DNA of 64,000 bases from the NCBI GenBank assembly GCA_023055355.1, contig JALJCS010000001.1, forward strand, positions 23,063,881 to 23,127,880, given 5' to 3'. The position numbers and the translations under genes were made by a program. This document shows, one piece after another, positions 47,601-62,820 of the stretch (its first letter is position 1; each line of letters starts with the position of its first letter). Below the pieces are notes generated by a model. The model saw only the letters and a list, made by a program, of their open reading frames with translations, had not been told where the DNA came from and made no database searches. The DNA comes from Agelaius tricolor (lineage: Eukaryota; Chordata; Aves; Passeriformes; Icteridae).

Positions 47601-50483
47601 GAAGTGGAAAGTGGAAAGTAACACTGTCTAGGGCCAAAAGAAGGTCCCTGATGTATTACAAGTTTGTATTTCTCCTTTCTATCTTGTTGTTTCTATAGAA
47701 AAGTCTACACTGTTTCTTAGAAGTCGCTGTGTTATGGAGCTGTGCAGGATTTTGAAGGTCGGTGTTGCTGGACTGTGTAGATATCAAAACATTACTGCTA
47801 TTTAAGAGTCATATCTTTTCCTGCTGTAACTACTGTTTGGCTCATGTAATGATCCCCAGTTCAGATATACAGTTAGGAAAGATCACCAAGAGGTTCTGTT
47901 TTAAGGATATCTGAAAGACGGAGATGCAAGCAACAAAAATATAATCATTAATGAATTTTTTCTCGTATAAGTAAGATTTACTTTTCCACATGGAAATTGT
48001 TATTATAATACCATTTCACTGGAATTTTCTAGGAGTACAAATGGTTCTCTTAAAAGTATCCTGTTAAAAAACCCAGCAGCTCAACAACAAATGAATCAAT
48101 ATGCCTGTATCTGGCTCTTCAAGTTGGATTGTACAGTGTTTCCAGGAATGATGTTCTCTCTTCTCCTGTCTGAGGCAGATAATGACAACATAAATATAAA
48201 ACTGAAATCTGCAATTTTGCATTTGAGGGTATGGATCAGCACATAAAGGGTCAATCTACAGTAGCAAAATTGTCCTTGGAAAGAATGAACTGCTCACAAA
48301 ATTTCTGCTGGAGTGTTTGTTAAACTGAGAGGAAAAACAAAAGCTCATGCATACACAACTTCAGGGTGAAAATGTTGGATACCACTAGGACCTTGCTATT
48401 GTTGGTTTCCACACAGTTTTTAGAAAAACACCCACTCAACTTCACTCTCAGCCAGTGCTTTAAATTCTCTTATTGCTGGAGATGATGTTTTTACTTGCTC
48501 TTATATAGTTCACTATCTTCCATCTAAATTACGTCCCTTTTAGTGAAGGTGGCTTTTGTCCTCAGTTAAATTAAACTAAATAAAACTTGAAATATGTTAC
48601 AGTCTGGGAACCTGTTATGAGGTCCATTTGTGTTAGACACATATTGTTCTACAAAACCAAAGAGATGACCCAGGTTTCAGAGTTACACTCTGAGCCCACT
48701 ACCAGAGATCCCTCCCTATGGATACTGCAGAACTGGCAAGGCCATTTTTGAAATGTGATGTTCTGCTGGTTTGTTGTGTAAACATACACTTCTAACAAGT
48801 GCATTCCCACCCTATCCACTCGTTCCCTTATTTCACCTTCCCATGTGCCACATGCTATGTTTTAGTTTGGTAGCTGCAGATAGGTCTGGATATTCTAAAA
48901 GAATGTCCTGATACCTCTCTGTACCGTGTGACTTAACAAAGAAGCTTTTGTATTAATTAACTGGTAGCAGTCTTTGCTTCACAATAATAGATGGAAGCAA
49001 AAAAAAAAGAATCCTCTTCTACTTGTAAAAAAATTAACCAAAATTGGAAAAGACAAACCTCCCCCCCGGCAAGTATGCAAGTGTTTATGAAAACCAACAG
49101 CTCATGGGTTACCAGTTACTAGGTATGAATATGAGTCCAGTACTGATAAAGACCATGGAAAAAAACTGCTTTTAAGATATGATCAAATTTAGAAAATTAG
49201 TAATTTTATTCTCAGTGCAATTGCTGGAGATAACAGTAAGACACTAGTTAGAATGAGACAGTTTGGTATCACTTCATTTAAATTTTAAATGAAAAAAAAA
49301 GGCAGTACTATGCTAGTTACAAAACCCGTCCTTCCCGCCGTCCCTGCCAGATTTATGCTCTTCAGTTGTTTGGCTACTTTTGCATTCTTTGACAGTGGGA
49401 GGGAAAAGCAGCAAGGTTTTGTCTACACAGAAAGCAGTAATGCATGTGAGTAATGTGAGTAATGCAGCCTGTTGACATTAGTAAGTGGGAAATATGTGAT
49501 GAAATGCTAAACTCAGAAAAAATATGAAATAAAGTGACAAGAGTTTAGTCTACTTTTTTTTCCTTCTCTATTCTAGGTTTTTGGTTTTTTGGAGGAGAGG
49601 TTGATTTCTGGCTGTTGATAAACCTTCCGTAACTGAAAAGTACAGGGAACTAGTATGGTAAAGTCTTAAGGTAAGAAACTTTATAAAATATGTGACTTCA
49701 ATGCAGGAATTCTGAGTACATAAAAGGCAAAACCTATAAAATATAAGCTCTGTGCAAGAAATTTATTCACTGTGCTGAGGATAGTTTTATGCTGGGTACT
49801 CTTTAAGGTGTATTTTTTTGGAGAGGCTGCTTGGAAAGAAGCACTAGCAATGCTTTTACCACTCTCAGCCTCACAGGTGGGATGCTTCTGTCCAGAAAAC
49901 AAACAATGAGGCTTTTATGACTGTTGGGCTTTTTAAATTTACCAAAGAGTATAATCTGGGGAGTCTGACTCAGTATTATTTGGGAATTTTTGGCATTATT
50001 ACATTCTTGGAAAATGCTATCTAGTAGAATACAAAGAAAAAAAAGGAGGACTTGCTAGCACAAGCATATTCCTAACTAGGAGTTATTTTTTTGAATCTGG
50101 GCCTAATCCATCTAATTTTCAGTTTTTTTCTTTGGACAGTATGTTATGAAAACATAGGATTAAAAGTGGCTCTAAAAATATTGTTATATTAGAAACTACT
50201 ATACAACAGTTGAGAGATAAAGATGCAATTAGTAACAATACAGTAATTCAGCCTTCAGAGCTCCTTGCTACTTTACAAAAAACAATCATCCAGAACTATA
50301 GGTTCCTGTGTTTATTGTGGACAGGGCATGCAGATAAAGTTATTTGTAACAATTACTTAGCAGGACCCTGCATTCTGTTAGAATTCAAGCAAACTGCATC
50401 CAAACTGTTTAATTTTGCCTTGTTTTATATTGATCGAGAGACACAGGAAAAATGAGGCCAGTGAAATACACAATATTTCACAA

Positions 50484-50507
50484 TACACAATATTTAAATA
50501 TTGTGTA
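50484..50507. repeat. Perfect 24-bp AT-rich palindrome
   Basis: The sequence is its own reverse complement over 24 bp, with half-site TACACAATATTT. It is centred between 50495 and 50496 and flanked by further copies of the words CACAATATTT and TAAATATTTAAATATT. Confidence 0.9.
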
Positions 50508-52129
50508 AACACTGTGTAAATATTTAAATATTTTAAAAAATCCCACCAAACCTGGAACCAAAGAAACTATGGGTATTTTCTATCCCCTCTCTGTGTAACA
50601 ACAGCAGCAGGTCACTGCCTCTGCTCTGAGGCAGGGAGAGACTGGCCATGCCAGGACAGGGTTGAGCCAAGAGGATTGAGTAGCCACAGCTGCAGTGAGG
50701 GGAAGGGTGATAGTGGCTGTTGTCCCAAACAAGATGTCTGGTGACTTTATGTTGGGTTCTAGGCGTTTTATTTTTTCCCCTCCCTTACTCTGGAAATCCA
50801 AGATGCTTTCTCCTATTGAAGAGAAAGGAGAATGGAGATGGACATGCTGTCCAAATGGGGAAAAAATTTCTATGCCCTTTTGAGGTGTTCTTTAAGAAGG
50901 AACAGTTCCTCCCTGTTAGCCCACACTCCAAATGTTAGATGTATAAATAAAAACTGGCTGTGTACTCCCTCATCAGTTTTATTTTGAGATTTTTTTTCTT
51001 ACTTTCAGAACATTGGATTTTTTTAGTTATTGTTCCATAATTGTTACCCATAAAAACTCTGGAGGAAATTCAGTAATTCCAAAACGAGAAAAGTGTTAAT
51101 ATCTATTGTTTGGCAAATGTTATGGCTGCTTAAAAATACTAACATATCTCAGTTCCTAGGTCTACAGTCTGCTGTGTGACTGGATTTTTCTTTGAGTTTA
51201 TTTCAGACCCCAGAAATAATTGGACCTTTAGGAACCTCAGGCTGAACTTGGTGAGTATCTCAAGATAGTGTAGAAATAAATGGAACAGTTTCAGTAAGAT
51301 GCACAGTTATCTTCTCAAAGTCTTTCCTTTTGATGGACACATGTGCTTGTTAAACTACTGACTTGACTTAGTTTTAAGGACTTTGGTTTCTCATTGCTCT
51401 TCCCACAAGATAGCAAATAAGGTTAATCACAAGCAACTAAGTATTCATGGATGTTATTACTTAACAGGAGGCCTTTGCCAGCATTCCTTTGGGGGTAAGA
51501 ATTTGTACAATAATGACTGCTTTATTGATTTGAATGTAAAAATAAATAAATAAAGTTATAATTGTTTCTCCACCTTAGTTGGAATTCAGATGTCTTTTTT
51601 TTTTGTTTAGTAACTTGTGTATTACCTTCTGTAATTTGTTATTTAATCAATTAATGAATTTTGACAGTTTATCAAAAGCCATATGGTAGTATACAAACTG
51701 AACTCAATTTAAAGATTGAATGCTCTTTTTGTTTTTAGGGTTGGTGGTAGTTTGTTATAGTTGTGTTATGATTCTTGGTTTTGACAGTTTATTTTTTACT
51801 AAGAACAAAAGGAAGTGTGCAAAACAGAGAAGAAATCAAAAAGACCTTAAATTAACCAGTTCTTTTCAATATAAACCTGCTAAATTCTTAGCCTATGAGA
51901 TGGCCCTAACTACCATGTTTCTTTACCCATTTGGTGCTGTGACAGTGAAATGAGAAGTCCCAAAGTACTGGCAGAATCTAAGAGCAGAAGCCTTGTGCAA
52001 CTTTGGAAGAACTGGGTTTGTCCAGACTGCGAGGCAGCAAGAGGTGACAGATGAGCATTACAGCAACTTTTCATGCATTTGAAAACTTGCAAAAGGGTTG
52101 GTGATTTTTGTGACTGCAGAAGGAAGAGT

Positions 52130-52240
52130 TTTTACTGGCTTCAGAGACCAGATGACTTAGTGGCATTTTAGGAAAAGCTTTCTCACAAGATATGTTAGAG
52201 GTTGGAACAGATTGCCAAGAGACTCTAATGGCTGACAAAG
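52130..52240 (+). mobile_element. Possible ancient CR1 remnant, sense orientation
   Basis: The segment GAAAAGCTTTCTCACAAG followed by GAGGTTGGAACAGATTGCC and AAGAGACTCT resembles the CR1 stretch that usually reads 'ggaacaggttgcccagagagg'. The match is short and decayed, so this is a low-confidence call. Confidence 0.35.
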
Positions 52241-54816
52241 GGAAAGTTTTTAAAGTTACCTTAGTGTCTCTGAAGGGTGAACCATGGGATAAAGTGAAAG
52301 AAGTGAGCTCTGTCCAATTCCAGTGTTTCTATTTCATAAATGCTGTGGGGTTAAATGATTTCTTGGAATTGATGTTTTGAAGGTGTTTGTGTGTATGAAC
52401 ACTGGAAGTTGACAGTCATGTTAGTAAATGGGTTGATGTAAACACAGGCTGCTGCCAAAGAGGGACGTGTCTTAGCTGCCCTTTTCAGGCTGGTTTTCAA
52501 TTCAGTGTGGTGACAAATATGCACAGTTTAGATGAAGGCAAATCTGTCCCTTTTGCAGCAGCAGCTGCTCAGTGTGACCATGGAACAGGAGCTTAAGGCT
52601 CTGCAGCCAAAGGATGGTCACTTACTGGGGTTATTGATACTACACGTCCCGACCTAGGGCCTTGTTCAGGAAAGAACAGCTTAATGCAAGACAGCTGAAT
52701 GTCTTCTATAGCAAACTATCACTTTTTACATTAGCCTTAAATGGAAGTGTTAGATATTTAGTTCTATCCAGTAGGCTTAAGCAAACATGCAAATTAAGCA
52801 ACTCCAGTTTTGAAATTTCAAAAAAGTGATAGCTGGAGAGATGTAACCACCCACTAATAATGAAGTTGGACAGAATGCATGTTCTGCTTCAAGTGGGGCT
52901 TTACCTTCAGCTCTGTATCATTAGCAAAATTTACCAGTGATGATGAGAAAATGAGTATAGAATTCAAAATAATCACAGTAAGACATTATCACAGTGTCCT
53001 CTGCTCTAGTGGTGAAAAATTCATACTGCCAGCAAGAATCATATTTTGCAGGGGGGAGAAAGTCCAAAGGAGGTAGAAGATAGAGGAGAAATCTTCCATT
53101 TGTTATTGGGTCTGGCAGAGCTGGAGTTCATTTTCCCCCCAGCAGCCCCCAGAGCTGTGCTGTGCATTGGCAGCTGTAGAGCTGCCCATAAGGACAGCAG
53201 GGTTTTGGCTGCTGCTAAGCAGTGCTGGCACAGTGTCGGCCCTGTCACTCCAGCATCTTCCCCTCTCCAGGAGGGTGGGGCTGGGCAAAATCTTGGGATG
53301 GAACATAACCAGGACAGCAGACTCACTGACCAAAGGGATATTCCATACCATGTGATGCCTGCTCAGATACAGAAGCTAGGGAAAAGGAGTAGGGAGGGGG
53401 GACATTTGTTATTTACAGTGTTTATCCTGTGGAGCAACCACTGTGTGCTGAAGCCCTGCCTCCTGGGAAGTGGCAAGACATCACTCACTGATGGGAAGTA
53501 GATACTAAAATCTTTGGTTTTTTCCTTTGCTTGTGTGCACACATTTTTTTTTTCCTTTTGCTGTAATAACCTGTCTTTTCTTGACCTACAAGAGTTTTTT
53601 TCCATCTTATTTTGCTGGGGAAGGGAGTGATAGAGCAGCTTGATGGGCATGTGGCACTCAGCCAAGGTCAATCCACTACAATTTGCTATAGCATTTTAGT
53701 AATTTGCAATGTTACAGGATAGATGTAAAACCAATGTAGATAAAATAGCACCCTTGGCATGAAACTTTGGATTAAGCAGGACACTGAAAAATTAGGTAAT
53801 CAGAGACTGGACCACACAATGCAACATAAACTGCAGCCAGCCCACACTTCATGGAGTCCTAGAAAAAAAGTCTTCAGTTTCTTACTCTTAGGTCACCTCG
53901 TTCCCACTTCTGATTCTGTACTTGCTGATTCAGTTTGATACTTTTTTCCTGTAAAGACCTCAAAATTCCTGTAATGTATGTCAGCTGCCAGGTGTCTCCT
54001 AAGTCACAGATATTCCTGCAGATATTCCAGCAGAAGCTAAGATACAGTGTGCACTTATTCCTCTGGCACAGTGGCTTTGAGGAATAATGAAATGCTATTC
54101 TGCATCCCAATTTTCCTAATCTCACTCTTGGTTGTTAGCAGTTGTGTAAATTCAGTGTCAAAGGCTACATTTACAATTTTGTCAGAGAGCCTAGAATCTC
54201 TTCAGGTTTGGCCTGTGCTGCTGAAGCTAGTGGGAACTAAATAAGCTTTGAATGGATTTGTTGGTTTTCTTAGCTTTTATAGAGATGGGGCAACTGAGAG
54301 ATGTTTTAAAAGATTTTATTCTGTTGTCACTCTTGATGAAGGGTGAGACAGACATAAAACTCAATGCTATTCCATCAGAAGCTAACTTATTTTCTGGTTT
54401 CAATACTTTATAAATGTTTTTCAGCCTATTAGCTTTTACCACACAATGCTGCTATTACTTCTAACACTAATCACCTATATTTTTATCCTACATAATCTTA
54501 TTACAGTATATCTTTCACAGTTCTAATTCTCTAAAATATCTATTCTTTTTACAAAATCATATTTTAAAAATTATTATTATAACTTTTTTCTAGTTCAGTC
54601 TTTCTCTCAACAATGTTGTCTCTATTCCACGACCTTCCGAAATCAACACACATTTCAGTGTTTATATACAAATACACAAAATTATATGAACTTTCTGTCA
54701 AGTTTTAAAAGTTCTTTATAAATCCATTTCTCACATGGATGAGAGAAATGGCTCTTTTAAATCCCAACATTTCAGGGACAGTTGGTGGCCTTTTTGCAGC
54801 TTCAGGCATTTGTGGC

Positions 54817-54881
54817 TTTTTTTGTTTGTTTGTTTTTTGGGTTTTTTTGGGGTTTTTTTTGGGTTTTGTTTTGGTTTTTTT
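54817..54881 (+). repeat. T-rich tract with G runs
   Basis: T runs of 3-8 interrupted by G, GG, GGG and GGGG. The reverse strand gives a spurious Lys/Thr/Pro frame. Confidence 0.8.
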
Positions 54882-56038
54882 CTCTCCTAACCTGCCTCTG
54901 TTTGGCAGCAAATGCAGGTGTCCAGCATAGAAATAATCACCAGTTTAAAAGAGGCTTCTGTGGCACAGCTAATTGCTGCCTGGCAGCTGGGTTGGCCCAC
55001 AGGGGCTCTAGGAGTTCCCAGGTGCCCAGCCGTCGGCTGATGGCACCAGCATGCTCAGGGACTTGGTCTGTAGCTGCTGCTGCAATGGAATTGTCACCTG
55101 CCTTCACCCCTCGAGTCTGACACTCTTCACTTAAAAATGCTGTAGGAGGCTGGTGGCAGGGAGATCAGACTTCTCAGGCAGTGTTGTGTCACAGTCAGTG
55201 TTTGGTCACAGCTGTGCTTTTAGAAAAACACCCTGAATTGGATCATGTGCGTGGCTGTGCTGGAGCTGACTGTGATTCCTGGCTGGTCCTGCCCCAATCT
55301 TTACCCAGGAGAGAGCAGGCTAGGCAGTGACAGCGTTCTGTGGGAAAGGTGGTAGTGGTTAAAAATCCCGGCTGACACAGGCCATCGTGTTTGCCATGCT
55401 TTATTTGCTCACATTGTGAGAAATAGCTTTTCCTCTAGCAGATGAGCCTGCAGAACCATACTCTCCATGTCTCCAGTATGCCTTGAGCTGCGGAGCCTGA
55501 AGGTGTTACACTTAATGAGGCATTACAGCAAGTAAATGCCAGTGCCAGCAAGAGAAAATATGCCTTTTAAATTTAAAAGTCTGAGTGTTTTCCATTTACT
55601 GATAGATTGGTATGGGGGAACAACAAATGAATCTCTGAATGAAAACTTGGTGTCAGTTAAATATCTCAAAGAGTTCAAGACCTGTCAAAGGTTATACTTA
55701 AACAGTTTGTCTCGCTGCTTCCACGGAGCTGTTAATCAGTTTGACCACTTACTACTAAGCGGCCTTCTAAGAGAAATCATCGTAGGCTAGCGTGGAGCGC
55801 GACCTGGGATGAGGGCGGCGAGCAAAGGCTCCGGAGCGGTGTCTCCCGCTGCCAAGAGAGCGGCTGCCGGGAGTTTGTGAGCGGTCTTTAAGCACTCCGC
55901 GTTTCTCACCGGCGAGGGGTCGAGCACGGCGGCCGCCACTCCCGAGCGGGGGCAGAGGCCGGCGGAAGGCGCTGTCCGCCGCGGTCGGGCCGAGCGCTCT
56001 CGGGGCCGGCAGCCCGCGGCGCGGCGCGGCCCCAGACG

Positions 56039-56783
<745 letters not shown>

Positions 56784-57476
56784 TGAAAGGGAAGGTTTGT
56801 CATAAGTGAGGAGAGAGTTTGCCATTTTAAGGGCTGAGGGCAGATATTGCTTTTTTGTTCTTTTTTTTTCCTAGTGCACTGTAACCAGGTCTGTCTCTTG
56901 GAAAACTGTGGAGTGGAAAATGCCTCGAATTTCACAATTGCATGCAAATATGTATTAATGCTATCCAGATTCTTTCACTTAGGGACTTACCGAAAGCTAC
57001 TCCCTCTGTGAGCCGGCGACCATGCAAGCGTTCATGGGTTTGTTTAACCTAGGCATATGCATTTCTTTTAAAGCCCCGAGCCTAAGTTGTGCCATTTCTA
57101 ATGTTCTAGTGACTTCAATGGGGTCACTTCAGGGATTAAGAACTTGTAGTATGGTTGAGAATATGAGGATCAAGCTCCTTTTGAAGACAAGACGAGTTAA
57201 TTAATTAAAAACATAGTCAGTTTGTTCTGATAAGGCAAAGACAATTAACCCTCTTGATAAGCAGCTAAAAACTCAAATGATCCCAAGAATGATTTTCAAA
57301 TATTTTTAATTAGGCAGTGTGAGTGGAGAACTACCCTTTGATAAGACCATATTTTCACATAAAATTGTGAGGCTCTTTTTATAGGTTATTTCTCTCTGCA
57401 ACTTTCCTGTAGAAGGAATGGGGCTGGAGGCTGCATTCCTGAAAAAATTACTTTCCAGTCTTATAGTGAATCTTAC

Positions 57477-57480
<4 letters not shown>

Positions 57481-57527
<47 letters not shown>
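57481..57527 (+). repeat. Uninterrupted run of 47 T
   Basis: A pure homopolymer in KCNH1 intron 1. It may be an A-tail of a retroposed sequence on the minus strand, a hypervariable mononucleotide tract or, in part, an assembly artefact. No SINE or processed gene is recognisable beside it. Confidence 0.95.
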
Positions 57528-57531
<4 letters not shown>

Positions 57532-60500
57532 CTTTAAAAATGAACGTTACATGTCATCACATTCAGGCTGCTTCTCTAATCTTCCAACAACAGTTATTGA
57601 AGGTTTTTCTGAAAACTGTCTCGACTTTGTAGATTATTTTCTTCATTAAAAACCAATTTCCTCTTTTGGCTTTCAGTGCCAAAGCCTCGCTGCAATAAAT
57701 CAGTTGAGGCTTGGAGATGGGGGGAATCATGCAGCAGATGCTGTGCTCTGTTTCTTCCTCTCTTCCCCCATTATTAAGAAGGTGTCATACCAGAGCGTAG
57801 TGCTAGACAGCACAGGTAGAATGACAGCACTCCATTTCTAAATGCTCAGCAAGTCTTGAGGGCTGTAATCAATACAAGTTTTAGATTAAGCTTGGTAGGA
57901 AGTGATGCACAGTTCAGACATACTAGGATAAGCTTAGGGAATCGACTCAGGTTTAGAACCCTATTTCTTCTGTGATGTGCCTTCAAGTTTTTGCTGGACC
58001 CAATCCAGCTTTGCTGGAAATGTGGTGCTGTCACATACCAATGTTGGATGAATCAGTTTTTTCTACCCTTAGTCTGTTTGAAGAGAGAAGGATAGCCTCC
58101 TTTCTCTCGTGCTGAGGCAGGGCTGTGCTGACCAGCACGGGGGCAGTATGGAAACATACCACATCTCATCTTGTCCTGCCTGCTTGGCCATTGAGGTGAT
58201 TTGGGATGCCCACAGGATGAGTGCTTAAATGGGCCCATAAAGCTTGAGGTTTGGCTCCCCTTTCTTGGTTTTGTTCAATTGGGCAGTAATGTGACCCACA
58301 ATGAAGCTGCCTACGCCATTTGGGATTTGCCAAATAAACCTTGGGCTTCTTGTCAACTTTGTATTTGCTGGCACATGCTAGCAAGTTGAATAGTGCCAAC
58401 AGATATTGGGTGATACAGATATAGGAATGCTCCTAATTTGCAGAGGATTCCCTTTGAAAAGAGAGGAATTTTGTCATTGAACAGAAATAACGTACTAAGT
58501 GCTTCATGTGAAGGAACTTGTACATGACATGGGTATTGTCAGTCACGGGTGGATGGAGGAAAGAGTGTTTTGGGGCAGGGGGGTGTTAACTCAGTGGAAG
58601 GGGCTGTATAGTGGTTACAAAGGAATGGGCATGCAGCTTCTTTTGCAAGCATTGCTCTAAGGACAGCACTAATTACACCTTTGTTTTACCAGTAATTTTG
58701 ACAAGGAGTTCTTTGGACAGCCTTTCTGTCATGTTAGCTGTGGGACTGGTGAGCTGATGCACATTCTGTGGCTAAAGGTAGTAGCAGTGTATGTAGATGT
58801 GCAAGGTCAGGGGTTTTGCCATTAGGGTTAAAATTTGGCTCATGTTTATAGCACACCTTCTGCAGCAGGACTCACCTCCAGCTCCTTTGGTCTGAATTGT
58901 CTGCTTCAGAGTTATTAGGAATGAGAGCTTCTTCACAGGCTGCAAATCAACTGAGACAGGTTCTCATGCACTGAATGCCAGCCAAAAGAGCTGTGCTAGG
59001 GTTAGAGCTGCAAAGCACTGCCTTCCCACTCATGGGAGTAAAGAGAGCATGGGATGGCCTTAGGTAGCACACACAGGAAAGAACATGTAACATGTCATCT
59101 TCTAGATCTGTGGACCTTGTCTGGTCCTCTGTGATTTCTTCTCACACAAAGACCTTCTGCACAAAGTGTGAGCTTAAGGTTTGTCCTTCTTTGAAATGAG
59201 GGACACCATAATTCTGATCATCTTGTATTTAATGTTCAAAATATGTGTTTCTATACTAGCCATGCAGAGCTAGAAAAATAAATGTTGCATGCAGTGGTTG
59301 GCTGACAAAAATTTCTTTGAAGCATTGAAATATTTAAAGACCAGAACACCCAGTGGGACAGAAAATGAGCCCATGCTGTAACACAGTGCAGTATATAAAG
59401 AATCACTAGCCCCTGATGGTTACTGCTAATGTGATATTAATGTTTTTCTTGGTAATGTAATACATCCACAGTATACAAGCACTGTAATAATAACAGTCAT
59501 AAACCTGGATCATGGCCAGGGCACCCAAGTCAACTGGTGCAGCTTGTTGTAGAGGTTATTTGTGATATTCCAATGCTTTATCAATATCTGGAGAAAAAAA
59601 ATTGTTTTTGATTTGTGTAAATGCCAGCTGAATTCTTCAATCCTTCCTCGGTCAAGATTCTCATTGAGGTGTGTGATAATCGTGCGTGTATAAGGATGGC
59701 AAAAGTAAGTCCTGTATTTACATGGCTTTGGAATTTCAGTGGAAGTCACAGGTACTTTTCTGATTTATGGACAAAATAAGGAGCTTGGAAGAAGAGTAAG
59801 TTAGAAGGCATAAAGGTTGTGTGAATTTAATTTTCCTTTCACAAAATCCCCTGGGAACACACTAAGGAGACATCAGTTATGGAAGCAAACCTGCATCTTT
59901 TGATGGAGAATGCAGAGAGTTCCCTGTAGAGGGAAAGAAAAAGCACCTTCAGACATAGATCTTGAGTATAACAGACATTTGCATGATTTATGGCATTGCT
60001 TTCATTACAGGCTATAAAGTCCCAGTACAATAAACATTTTGCATCCTGGGCATGCTAACCTTGTACCATCATCTGAGACCTAGGAGAGAAATTAACTTTA
60101 TTGTAAACACTTCTGAAACTGAAAAGACTGTTTTTGTGTTCAGCCAGAGAAAAATGCAAAGGAAACTTAACAGAGAATGAGGAATGAAAACAGCAGACCT
60201 TCAGAAACTGCAAGAGGACAGCTTGTAGGTTCTGTGTTAAGGACATTATCCGAGAAGAGAATGAAACAATGGGTTTTATTGCTTCCTGATCTTCCTTCTT
60301 TCCCATGTTAACAACTAGACTGCAGACACATATATTTTCATATACATTTTCATCCATGCTTTTCTCACAGTTGATCAGTACGTTGAAATACCTATTCACT
60401 ACTGACAGTCTTTTTTTCTCAGTATCACTGGAATAGAATGTAAAATGTTTTTTTTTTCTGCTGGCTTTTACTAGGCCAGAAGTCTAGTTCTGAGTGTGCA

Positions 60501-62820
60501 CTTTTATGCATTTAGGAATGTACGGCCTGATTTTGTTAAAATTACTTTTATAGATAGTAAGGGAAAAAATGTACAGCACAGAGATGACAGGTAATGTGCT
60601 TTAAAAATAATGTTCTGGAAGCTCAAGAACTTCTCCTGTGATAATTCAATGTATCAATCCAGTTTTGCATTAAATCCTAGAACAAGATTATAAAACAAGT
60701 CTTCATGAAACCCACTCGTTGGAGAATTGGTTAATGCATTTTTGTAACTCATAGATAAAAGTGAGTGGGGAGTTAGGGCTATAATCAGTAAATCAAATGG
60801 CTTCTTTAAACTAAAGAAAGACTCATAATTGATGCAACTAAAGTATGCCTTTTCTGGATTAGTGTTCATCTCATATGGCATGGGAAAAACAAACCCCCTG
60901 ACCAGCTGAATGATGAACCCTCACTGCTAAACAGTGGTTTTGTCCTTTAATAAGAGTGGTGCAATGTCTGACTCTTACCTGCTGATGAACTTTCTCATTT
61001 CTGAAAATCATCTAATCATCTCATTCTAACATCACATGTGTGTAAATGTTGTGGGATTTGTGTTTTAGTGTTTATTTTTGGGGGGTTTTTGAGGGGGTTG
61101 TGCTGGATTTTTAACGTTTCTCAATATGGACAGTACTTCAAGGACAGGTGACAAATCATGCTGTCCATAAAATACATATGACACCTTTGGTGCAATTTCA
61201 GCTATTCTTGTTCTGTTATTCTGCAGTAATATGCTTTATTTTAAAAATATAGATAATTATGGAGATTTTATAGCTACAAGTGTTAGAATGATGCATAATT
61301 TTCAATTTAAGCTTTTCTCATGGTAGATGCCTGCCATGAAATATTTTCTATAACAATGCAAAGTAAGAATGTTGAGATGGAAAATGTAGTTTTTTGTCTA
61401 TTCTGCTGTCTGCAATTAGCATTCATTTTCTGTAATGATTTAAAGTGACTCACTTAAAGTTGTTGCTTTAGTTGGAGTCTCTTGTTATTTGTGGAAAGAC
61501 TGATGAAACCAATTTTTTAATAATTCTTTTCAACTTGCGCTTGCACTTTGCTCTGGTGTACACATGACAGTGTAAGTCATGTTTGCATAAACATGAAATA
61601 TCTGTATTTAGGGAATTGTGCTCATGCTGTAGCAACTAAGGAACTTTTAAATCAATTTTGGTTTGGAAATTAAATAGTTATATAAAACTTTTATAAAACA
61701 GCCCAAATGAACCTATCTATTGGAGTTTATGTTTTTTGTATTACAGTGAGCTGAAAAATTTTGACCTCAATATTAAGGATAGATGATTTTGAGGCCACTA
61801 TATCATTATCCTATAGAATGATCAAGTTGTTCAATGGGATATTTAAGCACTGAAGCACTTCCACTGTAGGGATGAATACAAGGGGATACTGAGTGAATGT
61901 GAGTATTGGTGTAACACCACTGGCTTCCACAGGAGGATGTGGGTGGAAGAGCAGAATTATTCCTTATTATTTTTATTTTACCATATGAATAGTCTTTCTG
62001 TCATTTGAGCAGGTCTGTACTTGCTCTGACTACAGTTACACCACTTCTGTTAGGATGAAAATGTGGTTGGTCCCAGAAGTGCAAATCTCAAATCACATGT
62101 GTGCAAAGAAAGGATTGAATAAATACTTGAAATTCAGTGTGAATTATTTGAACTGACTTAGGGCCATATTTTGATCTCAGGAATTACATCTGAACAATGT
62201 AACTAATCAGTGTGACTAAGTGCTTCTAGTTTACTTTTTTTTTTCAAAGCTAAGACTAAACATGAGCAAAGATTTATATATACCTATCCTTTGTTAGCAA
62301 TTTTGACAGGCCTACTTATACACAATTAATTTCTATGCTCTGGTAAGAAGTTAGACAGAAATGATGCAATCTCATTTCCCCCAGTTTCCAAATGATGCTG
62401 TTTGTTATGCAAAGTCACAAGTTTGTAGATACCACGTGTCCCTTGTCCTTAAGCTGCATGATACAATCTTTACTGCTATGACAGCAGCACATGATTTTTG
62501 CCTGCTGCACATTTCATACCCTGGCTGTGACACAGCATCTCTGCTGTTCTGTGCCCATCTCAGGCAGCAGTAGCTGTATCCTCTACCCTGTTCCGTGGGG
62601 AGGGTGAGAGACACATGTGATGGAAGCAAACCTGTTAGTTAGATGGAAGCAGCTGCTGCAGGAGTGGTTTGTGCTTGTTAGTGCTAAAGAACTAGGTTTG
62701 CTGCCCTGAAGATCCATGGGAAGAGTTTGAGACAGGATAAAAAAAGACCTGCTGGTCTCAATAACCAGGGCTGTCATCACCCAACATGAGGGAGGCTGTG
62801 GTCTCCAATGAGGAGGGCAA

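Larger units (their letters stand above)
41621..55789. other. Intergenic spacer between divergent RCOR3 and KCNH1
   Basis: This 14-kb AT-rich region lies between two divergent CpG-island promoters. It holds CR1 fragments at 43341-43500 and 44170-44640, a possible CR1 relic near 52.2 kb, a TTGA repeat at 42104-42139, a perfect 24-bp palindrome at 50484-50507 and a T/G-rich tract at 54817-54881. No frame has protein support, and I saw no tRNA or snRNA box structure. Enhancers may be present but cannot be told from sequence alone. Confidence 0.65.

Noticed and set aside
53046..53501. 151-codon plus-strand frame in the spacer
   Set aside because: No domain, no conserved motif, overlapping antisense frames of similar length; looks like chance in moderately GC sequence.
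54705..54911. Lys/Thr/Pro-rich minus-strand frame
   Set aside because: It is the translation of a T/G simple tract.
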